A stretch of DNA of 64,000 bases from Treponema socranskii subsp. paredis ATCC 35535 (GCA_000413015.1 KE332515.1:1849069-1913068); one strand, 5' to 3'; positions 31,131 through 39,487 are shown, numbered from the stretch's first letter. The notes: generated by a model from the letters alone, not told the origin. Numbers and translations: made by a program.

Positions 31131-32844
31131 TAGAACCCGACGCCGAGCCTGTGTTTGGTGTGGTGTTCGATATGTTTCCGTACCGGTCCCAGCACCATTC
31201 CCACACGTTCCCGCTCATGTCGTACAGTCCGTAGCCGTTCTTTTTCTTTGTCTTCACGTCCCTGGTTCCTGTATCGTTTGTGTTTGATGTATACCATGCC
31301 ACTTCATTTACATCGTTGCTTCCGGCGTAAGTGTAGTTCTCTCCGCCGCGGGCAGCCCACTCCCATTCCGCTTCCGTCGGAAGGCGGTAGCCGTCCGCAT
31401 CGAAGTCGCATGTAGCGGCGTTCCATGTAGAGTCGCTCGATGTTGGAACTGCACCCCAGGTTGTCGGATCTGTCGAGCTGTTGATTGTATAGCATGGGGT
31501 GAGGCTTTCTTTTATCGAAAGTTTATTGCAGTACACGAGTGCGTCATACCAGCTGACTTTGTTTACAGGATTGTTGCCTGCGGCGTCTCCGGTAAGCTTG
31601 TTGCCGTCCTTGTCGTAAGCGTCCGCCATGCTGCCCGGGAGGCTTCCGATTACCTCCTTGTACTCCGCTCTTGTTACTTCGTGGTCGCTCATGTAAAAGG
31701 ATTTTATCTCCAGAACGCGGCCGCTCACAAATACTGCTGAACTCGGTGTCCAGCTTTCCGTTCCGGCGATTGAGGTGCCGGGTACTTCCACAAAGCCTTC
31801 GGGAACGTTGCTTGTGCCAGTCTGTACGCCCACCTTATGTTTAACTTCCGCGCTCTTGTTTCCGAGTTTGTCAACGCTCGCTATGTAGTAGGTGTAGTAT
31901 GCCTTCGTTGCGTCGATGCCGGTGAATGTCTTGGTCGCGCCTTTTACGATTTCCGCTTGCGATTTAGGCGAATCTGTCGTTCCGTCGTTCGTCGTGTACG
32001 AGATTTCCACACGGTCAAAGTCGCTGTTGCTCGGGTTTGTCCAATTCAGGATTATCTCATTGTGCGTGTTTGAATATACTGCCAAAACATTTTTTACTTT
32101 GAAAGGCGGCGTAAAGTCAAAGTTTGCCACGGCAATCTGCTCCGCCTCCTCTCGTCCCGATTCGTCAAGGACTGCCACCGTGTACGTTTGGTTTCCTTCG
32201 GCTTCGCTTGCCGCCGTAATCGTGAAGTAACCGTTTGTCTTGACGCTTCCCGTAACGTCATTTGCGTCTGTGTCCGAAAGGAGGTTTTTTGCAATTAAAC
32301 TTCCGTTCTTTTTGTACACGACCTTCTTTATTTCGGCGGCTGTCGTTACCTCTACCTTTACATTGAGGCTTGTGTTCGTGGCGGCATCCGGGACGCTCAA
32401 AGCGATCGTCATCGGTGAATTCGCGCTGACGGCTACCGGAGTTGCCTTTACCGTTACGTCCCCGCTCTTGTTTCCGCTTGTGTCCATTGTCCTTACGGTG
32501 AACGTGTACTCCGTGCCGTTCGTAAGACCCGAGACATAGCAGCCGCCGGCACCTTGAGCAACCATCATGCTTTTATCGTTCAGCGCGGGAAGTGCGGCCC
32601 GGTTTATCGGGGCGCTTCCGCTGTAGCTTACTTCGTAGCCGTAGATGTCACTGTCCGAAGCGTCCGTCCATGTAAGAAGCACTCGGCTGTCTTTTGCCGT
32701 CGCCGTAAGGTTTGTAACGGCGGCAGGCGCGCTCTCGTCAGCTTTTTTGTCTTCTTCTACGGTGTTTTTGCATCCCGTAATCATGATCACCGCGACGGCT
32801 GCAACCGCCGCCACTATTCCGATTTTTCTTAAACAGGTTCTCAT
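31003..32844 (-). CDS. TvpA-like lipoprotein: FN3 repeats plus SUMF1/C-type-lectin fold
   Basis: 613 residues. Signal peptide with lipobox MITGC (Cys25). Residues about 40-135 and 245-340 read as fibronectin type III domains (APAAVTNLTATAKDSRVLLTW, KVKNVLAVYSNTHNEIILNW), with an Ig-like stretch between. From about 350 to the end lies a SUMF1/FGE domain (EVPGTSIAGTES, EVTRAEYKEVIG, GYRLPTEAEWEWAARGG, MSGNVWEWCWDRYG) ending GFRLVRNAD. This layout of surface lipoprotein with a C-terminal FGE-type lectin fold matches T. denticola TvpA, a DGR target, and the codons of its last segment fit adenine mutagenesis. Probably a surface-exposed binding protein. Ligand unknown. Confidence 0.8.
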   Translation of the reverse strand: MRTCLRKIGIVAAVAAVAVIMITGCKNTVEEDKKADESAPAAVTNLTATAKDSRVLLTWTDASDSDIYGYEVSYSGSAPINRAALPALNDKSMMVAQGAGGCYVSGLTNGTEYTFTVRTMDTSGNKSGDVTVKATPVAVSANSPMTIALSVPDAATNTSLNVKVEVTTAAEIKKVVYKKNGSLIAKNLLSDTDANDVTGSVKTNGYFTITAASEAEGNQTYTVAVLDESGREEAEQIAVANFDFTPPFKVKNVLAVYSNTHNEIILNWTNPSNSDFDRVEISYTTNDGTTDSPKSQAEIVKGATKTFTGIDATKAYYTYYIASVDKLGNKSAEVKHKVGVQTGTSNVPEGFVEVPGTSIAGTESWTPSSAVFVSGRVLEIKSFYMSDHEVTRAEYKEVIGSLPGSMADAYDKDGNKLTGDAAGNNPVNKVSWYDALVYCNKLSIKESLTPCYTINSSTDPTTWGAVPTSSDSTWNAATCDFDADGYRLPTEAEWEWAARGGENYTYAGSNDVNEVAWYTSNTNDTGTRDVKTKKKNGYGLYDMSGNVWEWCWDRYGNISNTTPNTGSASGSSRCRRGSSWYEGAFVARVADRNFGDPNFRYDVHGFRLVRNAD

Positions 32845-32919
32845 AGTTCCTCCTCGCCGGTTTATATTATTTTTAACCGCATTTTTGCGTGTGAAAAAAT
32901 GCGGGCTAAAAAAACAGTA

Positions 32920-33219
32920 TTAGGTGATTGATTCAACAAGCCTTATCATTTTTATTTTATCAGTATCAGTCATCCCCATTTCAACACAATAACTTTCTAC
33001 TGCTAATTGCTGTGTTGATTTATTTTTATTTGCTTGGAAATCTGTTCTAAATCTTTGATAAACAGAATTAAAACTTGGCATAGAATAATTTTGTGAAAAT
33101 TCTTGTCTATATTTATCCAAGACTTTCTTTATATTATCTCTTGCACTTTCTGTACATAAGACTAACTCTCGTTCTTCATTTTCCATAGAACTATCCTCAA
33201 TTATTTCTTTTACTGCCAT
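32920..33219 (-). CDS. Hypothetical soluble protein, partner of the 33.2 kb membrane protein
   Basis: 99 residues (an internal Met12, MENEEREL, is an alternative start). It is charged and helical with no membrane segment (ESARDNIKKVLDKYRQEFSQNYSMPSFNSVYQRFRTDFQANKNKSTQQ). Its start overlaps the end of the upstream membrane-protein gene by 10 nt, so they form one translational unit. Strongly AT-rich compared with housekeeping genes. No family recognised. Confidence 0.55.
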   Translation of the reverse strand: MAVKEIIEDSSMENEERELVLCTESARDNIKKVLDKYRQEFSQNYSMPSFNSVYQRFRTDFQANKNKSTQQLAVESYCVEMGMTDTDKIKMIRLVESIT

Positions 33220-33890
33220 TTCGATTTTCCTCCAAAAATTATTACGATTATTCCAAGTATTGATAAATATCCAAGAATTCCAATGATAGAAATGTAAAAT
33301 GTATTATTTTTAAACAATTCTATTATTACATGTAATAAAGCCATAATACATGAAAATAATGAAAAGAATGACGCTAATATACATTTTGAATAATTTGCCT
33401 GATTTTTACTTAATATATTATGTATTCCTTCAATTTCTTCATTTAAATTTAGCATCATTTTAGTATCAATTTCAAAACACTTTTGTATTTCATTATCGCT
33501 ATTACTAATTTGATCAATAATGTCTTTTGAAATCAAATCTTTCATACTTGCAGGATATTTTAATATATCTAATTTTTTGGGTTTCATAATCCCATATACA
33601 AAAAAAGCACTTATTATTAAGTATATAATTGCAAAAACAAAGGATATATACAAAGAATACTTAAATATACCGAGTTCATTCAATAATTTTTCAGTATTAG
33701 ATATTTGGGATATTATTCCAATCATTAAACTTACAATTAATGACAAAACAGTTAATATGGAACCTGCGCTTGTCTGCATATTTCCAATTTTCTGCCATTG
33801 AACAGAATATTGTGTATATGCTAGATCCAAAACAGTAGCCATACTATGAGCTTCCAAACAATTTCTCAAGGTTTCCTTGGTTTGTACCAT
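33210..33890 (-). CDS. Four-helix membrane protein with a long cytoplasmic loop, unknown function
   Basis: 226 residues from MVQTKETLRN (ATG at 33890, AAGGA 7 nt upstream). Two hydrophobic helices (SILTVLSLIVSLMIGIISQI and YISFVFAIIYLIISAFFVYG), a ~70-residue charged cytoplasmic region (KPKKLDILKYPASMKDLI...NLNEEIEGIHNIL), then two more helices (ILASFFSLFSCIMALLHVII and YISIIGILGYLSILGIIVII). Architecture recalls membrane effectors of anti-phage or abortive-infection systems, but no known motif is present. AT-rich, likely acquired. Confidence 0.6.
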   Translation of the reverse strand: MVQTKETLRNCLEAHSMATVLDLAYTQYSVQWQKIGNMQTSAGSILTVLSLIVSLMIGIISQISNTEKLLNELGIFKYSLYISFVFAIIYLIISAFFVYGIMKPKKLDILKYPASMKDLISKDIIDQISNSDNEIQKCFEIDTKMMLNLNEEIEGIHNILSKNQANYSKCILASFFSLFSCIMALLHVIIELFKNNTFYISIIGILGYLSILGIIVIIFGGKSKWQ

Positions 33891-34246
33891 ATTCATGTCC
33901 TTTTTTATATATTTAGTGATGCTTTTGCACTGTCCACTTAACACATGCCTACATATCTATTATCCATAACAAATATACAGGCATCTTTATTGTGCTGTAG
34001 CCTGAACTTATCCAGCTTATTTTTTCACCCTTTCCTATTTTCTTCCTAAACACTAATTTTTATCTTTATAATTCTCCATAAACCAATTTTACTAAAATAT
34101 CTTTTAAACAAAAAACCTGCGACAGTTTTATTGTTTGTGTTTATTTTACACCTGTTTTTGCTTACATGATAGGGAGTTTACTCCCGAAAAAATCGGGACA
34201 AATGGGAAAGTCAAAACTTCGGGATTATGACTGAATCGGATTGAAA
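33891..34246. other. AT-rich intergenic stretch
   Basis: Contains the leader of the membrane-protein gene and the 3' region of the histidine kinase. I see no gene, strong repeat or clear terminator in it. Confidence 0.5.
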
Positions 34247-35131
34247 CTATACGCTTTTTACCGGAATCTCAAGCCTCACTTCCGTTCCGGCTTCCGCAGT
34301 GCTTTGCACAACAAGAGAACCGCCTAAAAGTTTTGCACGCATTTCCATTCCGCTCATGCCGAAGTGATTTTGCGAATATAGTCCGCTTTCAATTTGTGCC
34401 GTGCCGGCAAAGCCCTGTCCGTCGTCAAAAATCATTATGCAAATAAAATCTTCGCCGGTCTGCAAGTTTTGCTCCGGAACCGGCTCGGAACGGCGGTTTA
34501 CGTTGCGGCTTACTTTTCTTATGACAATGCTTGTCTCTCTTGCTTTTGCGTGCGTTTGTGCATTGTTCAGGGCTTCCTGAATTATCCGCAAAATGTGATG
34601 TTTTTGCTCTTTTGAAAAATCGTCAAGCCCAACGTCGGGAGAAACGAAAAACGAGCAGTCTATGCCGCTTTGCTCTTTGAACTGTTCGCACAAATCGTTT
34701 ATGACGGTTTTAAAAGGAATGTTGCCGACAGCCGGAACTGCAAGGTTTCGAATGATCGTTCTGAGCTGCTTTTGATTTTGTTTTTCAAGATCGATGATTT
34801 TTTCGATTTTGAATTGTATTTCATCGCTTTTAAAATTATAATCGCTTAAAACCGCCGAAAGTTCTTTTTCTTTGAGAAGAAGGGTCTTTATATTCTGACT
34901 TACCGTATCGTGAAGTTCCCGGCTTATACGGTTTCGTTCCGCTTCCTGCGTCTGGATTATTTCCGAAATAAACTCCCGGTTTCCCTGTAAATTTTTGCGG
35001 TTCTTTATATTGTGGATCAGACTAAACAGAACCGCGACAAAAGATGCAAAACAAAGCACGATCAAAAAGAGAAAAAATGACGTGTAGAGGTTTAAGGCAA
35101 AAAGTAAATCATGTAATTGCTGTTCGTTCAT
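34247..35131 (-). CDS. Sensor histidine kinase, NarL-type (HisKA_3)
   Basis: 294 residues. One N-terminal membrane helix (NLYTSFFLFLIVLCFASFVAVLF), then a coiled segment, the H-box ERNRISRELHDTVSQNIKTLLL with the phospho-accepting His, and a HATPase domain with IIQEALNNAQTHAKA (N box), IFDDGQGFAG (G1) and HFGMSGMEMRAKLLGGSL (G2). It has no sensor domain of its own; the overlapping membrane protein gene upstream (ATGA) probably supplies sensing. It would phosphorylate the LuxR-type regulator at 35870. Confidence 0.9.
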   Translation of the reverse strand: MNEQQLHDLLFALNLYTSFFLFLIVLCFASFVAVLFSLIHNIKNRKNLQGNREFISEIIQTQEAERNRISRELHDTVSQNIKTLLLKEKELSAVLSDYNFKSDEIQFKIEKIIDLEKQNQKQLRTIIRNLAVPAVGNIPFKTVINDLCEQFKEQSGIDCSFFVSPDVGLDDFSKEQKHHILRIIQEALNNAQTHAKARETSIVIRKVSRNVNRRSEPVPEQNLQTGEDFICIMIFDDGQGFAGTAQIESGLYSQNHFGMSGMEMRAKLLGGSLVVQSTAEAGTEVRLEIPVKSV

Positions 35132-35724
35132 AGTTTAATTACCCGGTATATTCCGTAGCCTAAAAAAGTGGAAATCAGCCTGTCCAGCACGATGATCGGA
35201 ATACGCGGCAAAAGATATGAAAGGAATGTCCCGAATTTTAAATTTTGGAATGCGATGTAAAAATCGTCGATTGCGGAAAACCGCGATAAGTTTCCGAAAA
35301 GCGGACGAATAAACGTGTTCAGCGCGCTTGCGGAAAAACAGGTTAAAAAAGCGGAAACGAACGCGATAATCAAAAGGTATAAAACCGTAACGGTATGACT
35401 GAAAAAGAATTCTTTTTTGTTGCGGCTGAAAATCCAAGTCGAAATGACAATCAGAATTCCGCAGATTGCATACAAAAAATCAAAGTAAAAGATTTCCGTT
35501 CCGTTAATTACACAAAGCAAAATCGTCATAATCGGATTATAGAGAGCTGCGACGATCAGAGCCGGCACAAGCCCCGCATAAAAAACGAGAGCGACCATAA
35601 AAATCGTGTCCATAAAAACGGGAAGCCGCAAATACGTGACGAGTAAGAAAGTTACAATGTTCAAAGCGAGTGCGGCCAAGCAAAGAAGTGCCGTTTTATA
35701 AAGTGCTTTCACTCGGACGTTCAA
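35128..35724 (-). CDS. Integral membrane protein, probable sensor partner
   Basis: 198 residues from a TTG start with GGAGG upstream. Five to six helices; LPVFMDTIFMVALVFYAGLVPALIVAALYNPI resembles the first helices of ECF-transporter S components and related sensor modules. The stop overlaps the histidine kinase start. Its start region duplicates the end of the response-regulator gene because of a repeat insertion (35716-35884), which separated genes that were once coupled. Substrate or signal unknown. Confidence 0.7.
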   Translation of the reverse strand: MNVRVKALYKTALLCLAALALNIVTFLLVTYLRLPVFMDTIFMVALVFYAGLVPALIVAALYNPIMTILLCVINGTEIFYFDFLYAICGILIVISTWIFSRNKKEFFFSHTVTVLYLLIIAFVSAFLTCFSASALNTFIRPLFGNLSRFSAIDDFYIAFQNLKFGTFLSYLLPRIPIIVLDRLISTFLGYGIYRVIKL

Positions 35725-35884
35725 TTTAACCTCCCTTAAAATTGTACAGCAAGTAAATCTTCAGATTTAGGAGCTGTGCAATTCGTGCGCTTTTTGCGCA
35801 CAGCTAATAAGCGATGTTTCGGCTTTGTCCGAAACTCGAAGTTAAATTGAACGGCGCTATTTTCGACGTTCAATTTAACCTCCC
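35716..35884. mobile_element. Small repeat element with 20-bp target duplication inside an operon
   Basis: GACGTTCAATTTAACCTCCC occurs exactly at 35716-35735 and 35865-35884. The ~129 bp between carry GTAAATCTTCAGATTTAGGA (35754-35773), shared in reverse orientation with 5743-5960, a GTGCGC...GCGCAC hairpin, a GTTTCGG/CCGAAAC hairpin and an inverted copy of the flank (GTTAAATTGAAC at 35841). The duplicated 20 bp contain the stop of one gene and the ribosome site and TTG start of the next, so both survived insertion. Confidence 0.7.
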
Positions 35885-36538
35885 CATTTTTTCCAAGAAT
35901 TCAAGTTTGCTTTTTACTCCCGCTTTGTCATACAAAATTATAAGATAATTTACAACGGTTTTTTCCGTGATGCCGAGAGCGGCGGCAACTTCGGCGTTTG
36001 TGTTATGGATTGTCAGCGCATCCGCAAGGAGTTTTTCTTTTTTGGTAAAAGTCCGCGTTATGTGGTTCACTTCCAAAAGGCCTGTTACCAGTTCCGCCTG
36101 AATGTATGTTTTTCCGTCAGACACGGCACGAATTGCCGCAAGCAAAATTTCTTCATCCGCATTTTTTGAAACAAAGCCTTTTGCCCCGACGGCGGAACTT
36201 ACGGCGTGTTCTACGAATCCTCCCGAATCATGACTTGAATACGCGATGCACGGAACGCCGAGCGCGGTAAAACGGCGGATTATTTCAAAACCGCAATTTT
36301 CTTCGCGGGCTGCCGGCGAATATTCGGCTTTGAACGAAATATCCACGACGGCGATATGGTCGCTCGGAGAGCCGGACGAGCGACAGTCGGACGCACGAAA
36401 CGCTTCGATAATTTTTTCGCATTCCGTCCAAGTTCCCGCTTCATGCGTAACCTTGTATTTTGAATGAGTTTCTATCCAGCTTTTTATTCCGCTTCTCAAC
36501 AGAGTGTGGTCATCGCAAAGAATTATATTCGGAATCAT
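35870..36538 (-). CDS. LuxR/NarL-type response regulator
   Basis: 222 residues. Receiver domain starts NIILCDDHTLLRSGIKSWIE with the acidic pair, and HIAVVDISF carries the probable phospho-aspartate. The C-terminal HTH is TKKEKLLADALTIHNTNAEVAAALGITEKTVVNYLIILYDKAGVKSKLEFLEKM. It is the first gene of the unit and its stop lies inside the duplicated target of the repeat element. Target genes unknown; it may regulate this operon or an unlinked one. Confidence 0.9.
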   Translation of the reverse strand: MIPNIILCDDHTLLRSGIKSWIETHSKYKVTHEAGTWTECEKIIEAFRASDCRSSGSPSDHIAVVDISFKAEYSPAAREENCGFEIIRRFTALGVPCIAYSSHDSGGFVEHAVSSAVGAKGFVSKNADEEILLAAIRAVSDGKTYIQAELVTGLLEVNHITRTFTKKEKLLADALTIHNTNAEVAAALGITEKTVVNYLIILYDKAGVKSKLEFLEKMGRLN

Positions 36539-36696
36539 GATTGTATTTTATATGAAAAAAGCGACGATTTATAGGGAGTTTAGTCCCGAAAATTTTATAA
36601 TATCGATACTGCTTGTTTTTCGATAAAGTTTTATTTCTTATCCGAAAACAGCTGTCCGAAGGTAACGCACAAGCGGAACTTCGGCATATTTTCTCA

Positions 36697-36725
36697 TTGC
36701 CACGCTGTCGTTTTTGCGTTACAGT
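36697..36725 (+). promoter_or_regulatory. Promoter of thymidine kinase
   Basis: TTGCCA (36697-36702), 17-nt spacer, TACAGT (36720-36725), with about 14 nt of leader including GCGGGG before the ATG at 36746. Confidence 0.5.
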
Positions 36726-36745
36726 AGCGTGCAGGCGGGGTAGGC

Positions 36746-37321
36746 ATGGTTGAGCTGATTACGGGGCCGATGTTTTCGGGTAAATCGACGCTGTTGTTTC
36801 AAAAGATGGAGCGCTACGTATACGCGCATAAAAAAATCATTCTCGTTCGACCCGAGCGTGACACGCGCAGTTTTTTTTCACATTCACCCCTCGAAAACGC
36901 TTTGCGCCGGCTTGCGGAATCGAAAAAGATCGATACCGTTTCCGTTTGCGCCTTTGACGGCGGTACTCGTTTCGATGAATACGACGCCGTGTTCGTCGAC
37001 GAATATTTTATGATAAAAAACTGTGCCGGACTTGCCGCCGAGTGCCGAAAAGATCAGGACGTCTATTTTGCCGGTCTGCTTGCGACATCGGAATGCACGC
37101 TTTTTGCCGAAGCGGCGCAGCTTTTGCCGTATTGCGATTCCATCATCAAATTGAACGGTGTGTGTACGCAGTGTGCAAGTCAAATCGGAAACTATTCGTA
37201 TTATAAGCAAGGTGCCAAGACAAGCGATATCGTTGTCGGCGACAGCGAATATACCTGTCTTTGCCGCGACTGTTATTTGAAAAATCAAAAAGAAAAAGAA
37301 ACGCAGCTTACGCTGGGATAA
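36746..37321 (+). CDS. tdk: Thymidine kinase, class II
   Basis: 191 residues. P-loop GPMFSGKST at 7-15, the catalytic DE in VFVDEYFM (the usual DEAQF is altered to DEYFM), and a zinc ribbon formed by CTQC and CLCRDC near the C-terminus. It phosphorylates thymidine to dTMP for salvage in the cytosol. It is monocistronic between convergent and divergent neighbours. Confidence 0.92.
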   Translation: MVELITGPMFSGKSTLLFQKMERYVYAHKKIILVRPERDTRSFFSHSPLENALRRLAESKKIDTVSVCAFDGGTRFDEYDAVFVDEYFMIKNCAGLAAECRKDQDVYFAGLLATSECTLFAEAAQLLPYCDSIIKLNGVCTQCASQIGNYSYYKQGAKTSDIVVGDSEYTCLCRDCYLKNQKEKETQLTLG

Positions 37322-37424
37322 GCGTTTTGTCCGCAGCTCGCGTGGGAATGCGGTGTTCAGTTTGCAGCTCTCGCCGAAGCATAGCGCTCCGGCGTAAGCT
37401 GCCCGTAGTACAAGCGCTCGGCGG

Positions 37425-38438
37425 TTATTGAATATCCTGAATGCTTTCCCAAGTACCCTTGCCCCACTTCGCTTCGAACATCGGCGGCAGCGTTTTCAGC
37501 GTGGCTACTCTGAAGCTTTCGACGTCGGGCGTGATGACCGTTATGCCCTGTGTTTCGAGCGCGGCAATCAATTCCTTTTCCTGTTTGACGATTTCATTAT
37601 TTTGCCATTCGATATTTTTTGCAAGCGATGCTTTTATGATTTCCCGATCGTCGGCATCGAGCTTTTGCCACGTGTTTTCGTTGATGACGACGAACGCGGG
37701 CGTCATAACGTGTCCCGTGAGGATGACGTATTTTTGCACTTCCTGCAGTTTTGCGGAAGCGAAGGTCGGCAGCGGATTTTCCTGTCCGTCGACGATATTG
37801 TATTGGAGCGCCAAATACAATTCGCTGAACGTGATCGGTTTCGAATTGGAACCCCACGCGTGCGCCATTGCGACGAACAGATCGTTTTCGGGAACGCGGA
37901 TATTCATGCCTGCGCAATCGGCGACCGAATGCACCGCTTTTGTGGACGTCGACAGATGGCGCGTTCCGTAATACATTGCGCCGAGCATACGCATACCGCT
38001 TTCACCGACAAGCGCTTCATTTATTTTTTGTCCGAACGCTCCGTTGAGAGCCGATTCAAGATGACCGATGCTGCGCCAAATATAGGGCGCTTCGGCAATG
38101 GTTGCGGAAGGCACGTACTGTCCGAAGTTTGCCGCTCCTTCGCTCACCATATCGATATCGCCTTTTTGTACCGCGCGGATCAAATCTTTGCTTCCGCCGA
38201 GCTGCGAACCCGGAAAGCATTTGATTTCGATGCGGCCGTCCGTCTTTTCCGAAATCTCTTCCGCGATGCGCGCCATCATTTGAGAAGCGGGATGTTCGGC
38301 CGGATGAACCGACGCCCATTTCAGCGTTATTTTTTGATTTTCAGAAACGACGTCGGGATCGCCGTCGCTTTTGCCGTTTGCCGCCGCCATTGCGCACAGC
38401 AGTAAAACCGATAGAACGGTGCAGATAATTTTTTTCAT
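37425..38438 (-). CDS. Orphan TRAP substrate-binding protein (DctP)
   Basis: 337 residues from the ATG at 38438 (GGAA upstream; a TTG at 38450 is an alternative). Signal peptide ends near AAANG. DctP fold is clear: KWASVHPAEHPASQMMARIAEEISEKTDGRIEIKCFPGSQLGG and MNIRVPENDLFVAMAHAWGSNSKPITFSELYLALQYNIVDGQENP. The IRVPEN arginine should bind a carboxylate. No DctQ or DctM gene is adjacent, so the membrane subunits must be elsewhere, or it feeds the system at 8.7 kb. YhcH and FucU genes lie upstream on the same strand. Confidence 0.9.
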   Translation of the reverse strand: MKKIICTVLSVLLLCAMAAANGKSDGDPDVVSENQKITLKWASVHPAEHPASQMMARIAEEISEKTDGRIEIKCFPGSQLGGSKDLIRAVQKGDIDMVSEGAANFGQYVPSATIAEAPYIWRSIGHLESALNGAFGQKINEALVGESGMRMLGAMYYGTRHLSTSTKAVHSVADCAGMNIRVPENDLFVAMAHAWGSNSKPITFSELYLALQYNIVDGQENPLPTFASAKLQEVQKYVILTGHVMTPAFVVINENTWQKLDADDREIIKASLAKNIEWQNNEIVKQEKELIAALETQGITVITPDVESFRVATLKTLPPMFEAKWGKGTWESIQDIQ

Positions 38439-38487
38439 AACTTTTTCCAATATAAAATTTTATCTTATTTTAGAATATTAACGATGT

Positions 38488-38516
38488 ATAATAGCATGAG
38501 TTTTTATCAGTGTCAA
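38488..38516 (-). promoter_or_regulatory. Promoter of the orphan dctP
   Basis: On the minus strand TTGACA (38516-38511), 17-nt spacer, TATTAT (38493-38488). Near-consensus, giving a leader of about 40 nt. Confidence 0.7.
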
Positions 38517-38611
38517 ATTAAAAATCCCTCTTTATGAAAAATATACTGCAGCACGAAAATGCACTTATCCGGCCCCACTTTTGTGCCGATCGAGCGCAGC
38601 TGCCGCTCCTG

Positions 38612-39049
38612 TTACATTTTTATTTTAAATACGATTTTGCGCACCGTTTTCGGCTCCGTGATCGAAAGGTTCGGTTCGTGTCCTTCTCCGGGGAAAAGAA
38701 CGATAAATTTTCCCGGCCGCGCGATATAGCGCAAAGCAAGCTCGCTGTCAAAAAATTGAATGTCGTTTTCGGCGTCGTATTCGCCCCGCGCTTTCATGCC
38801 GGCATTTTCGCATATATCGATTATCTCTTCGCCGGATACGATAATCTGCACATCCGCCGCATGGCGGTGCGTTTCATAACCTTTCGTGCCTTTCGGCCGC
38901 GTCCGGTATTCGCTTACCGAGTAGCGTACCGATTCATTGTACGTTCCTTCTTCCCGTGTCATCGCCGTTTCGATCGCTTTTTGTACTTCCGAAAGCGCCG
39001 GAAAAGAAAGTGCGTATTTTCCGATATTTTCGATTGAATCGATGATCAT
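38612..39049 (-). CDS. YhcH/YjgK/YiaL-family protein
   Basis: 145 residues: IENIGKYALSFPALSEVQKAIE, YRTRPKGTKGYETHRHAADVQIIVSGEEIIDI (metal-binding histidines) and FIVLFPGEGHEPNLSI fit this cupin family. Members are linked to sialic acid, alginate or rare-sugar use, perhaps as epimerase or mutarotase. Located 12 nt after the FucU-like gene, in one unit, and upstream of an orphan DctP, which supports uptake of a sugar acid. Confidence 0.87.
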   Translation of the reverse strand: MIIDSIENIGKYALSFPALSEVQKAIETAMTREEGTYNESVRYSVSEYRTRPKGTKGYETHRHAADVQIIVSGEEIIDICENAGMKARGEYDAENDIQFFDSELALRYIARPGKFIVLFPGEGHEPNLSITEPKTVRKIVFKIKM

Positions 39050-39061
39050 AGCCTTCCGTCC

Positions 39062-39487
39062 TCAGCGCACGATGCCTTTTCGCAAAATTATGTTGGCATA
39101 TAGTGCTTTTTCGCTCGTCGCGATTACGGCGTAGCATTTTTCGGTGCGATTATAAAATTCGCCCGCTTCTATAAGCGAATAATTTTTATAAGCGTCATCG
39201 CCGTCCCGGCATAGGGCGTCGAATTCTTTCCAAATCGGCGTTTCGACGAAATTGTTTTTCGGAACTTCCATGAGAATCGCATTTTCTTTCATGTGGTCGA
39301 GGGGAAAAAGCGCGAGAACGGCTTTGAGTACTTCGCATACGCCGTGCCCGTCCATACGTACGAGCCGCTGCGCCCGCGAAGCGGCAGGATAATTGCCGTC
39401 GACGATTGCGATTTCATCTCCGTGTCCCATTTCCGACAGTATTTTTAATAAATCCGGTCCGACAATGGAAGGAATATTTTTTAACAT
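39062..39487 (-). CDS. fucU: RbsD/FucU-family sugar mutarotase
   Basis: 141 residues from MLKNIPSIVGPDLLKILSEMGHGDEIAIVDGNYPA, preceded by CGGAG; the catalytic His21 lies in MGHGDE. FucU interconverts alpha and beta anomers of fucose, RbsD those of ribose. The sequence DGNYPAASRAQRLVRMDG favours FucU. An upstream in-frame ATG at 39559 is less likely. The downstream YhcH and DctP genes suggest a pathway for an imported sugar. Confidence 0.87.
   Translation of the reverse strand: MLKNIPSIVGPDLLKILSEMGHGDEIAIVDGNYPAASRAQRLVRMDGHGVCEVLKAVLALFPLDHMKENAILMEVPKNNFVETPIWKEFDALCRDGDDAYKNYSLIEAGEFYNRTEKCYAVIATSEKALYANIILRKGIVR

Noticed and set aside
30544-32900. A DGR reverse transcriptase or template repeat next to the TvpA-like gene
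   Set aside because: No frame in the window shows a YxDD reverse transcriptase, and no AAC-rich copy of the variable region was found.
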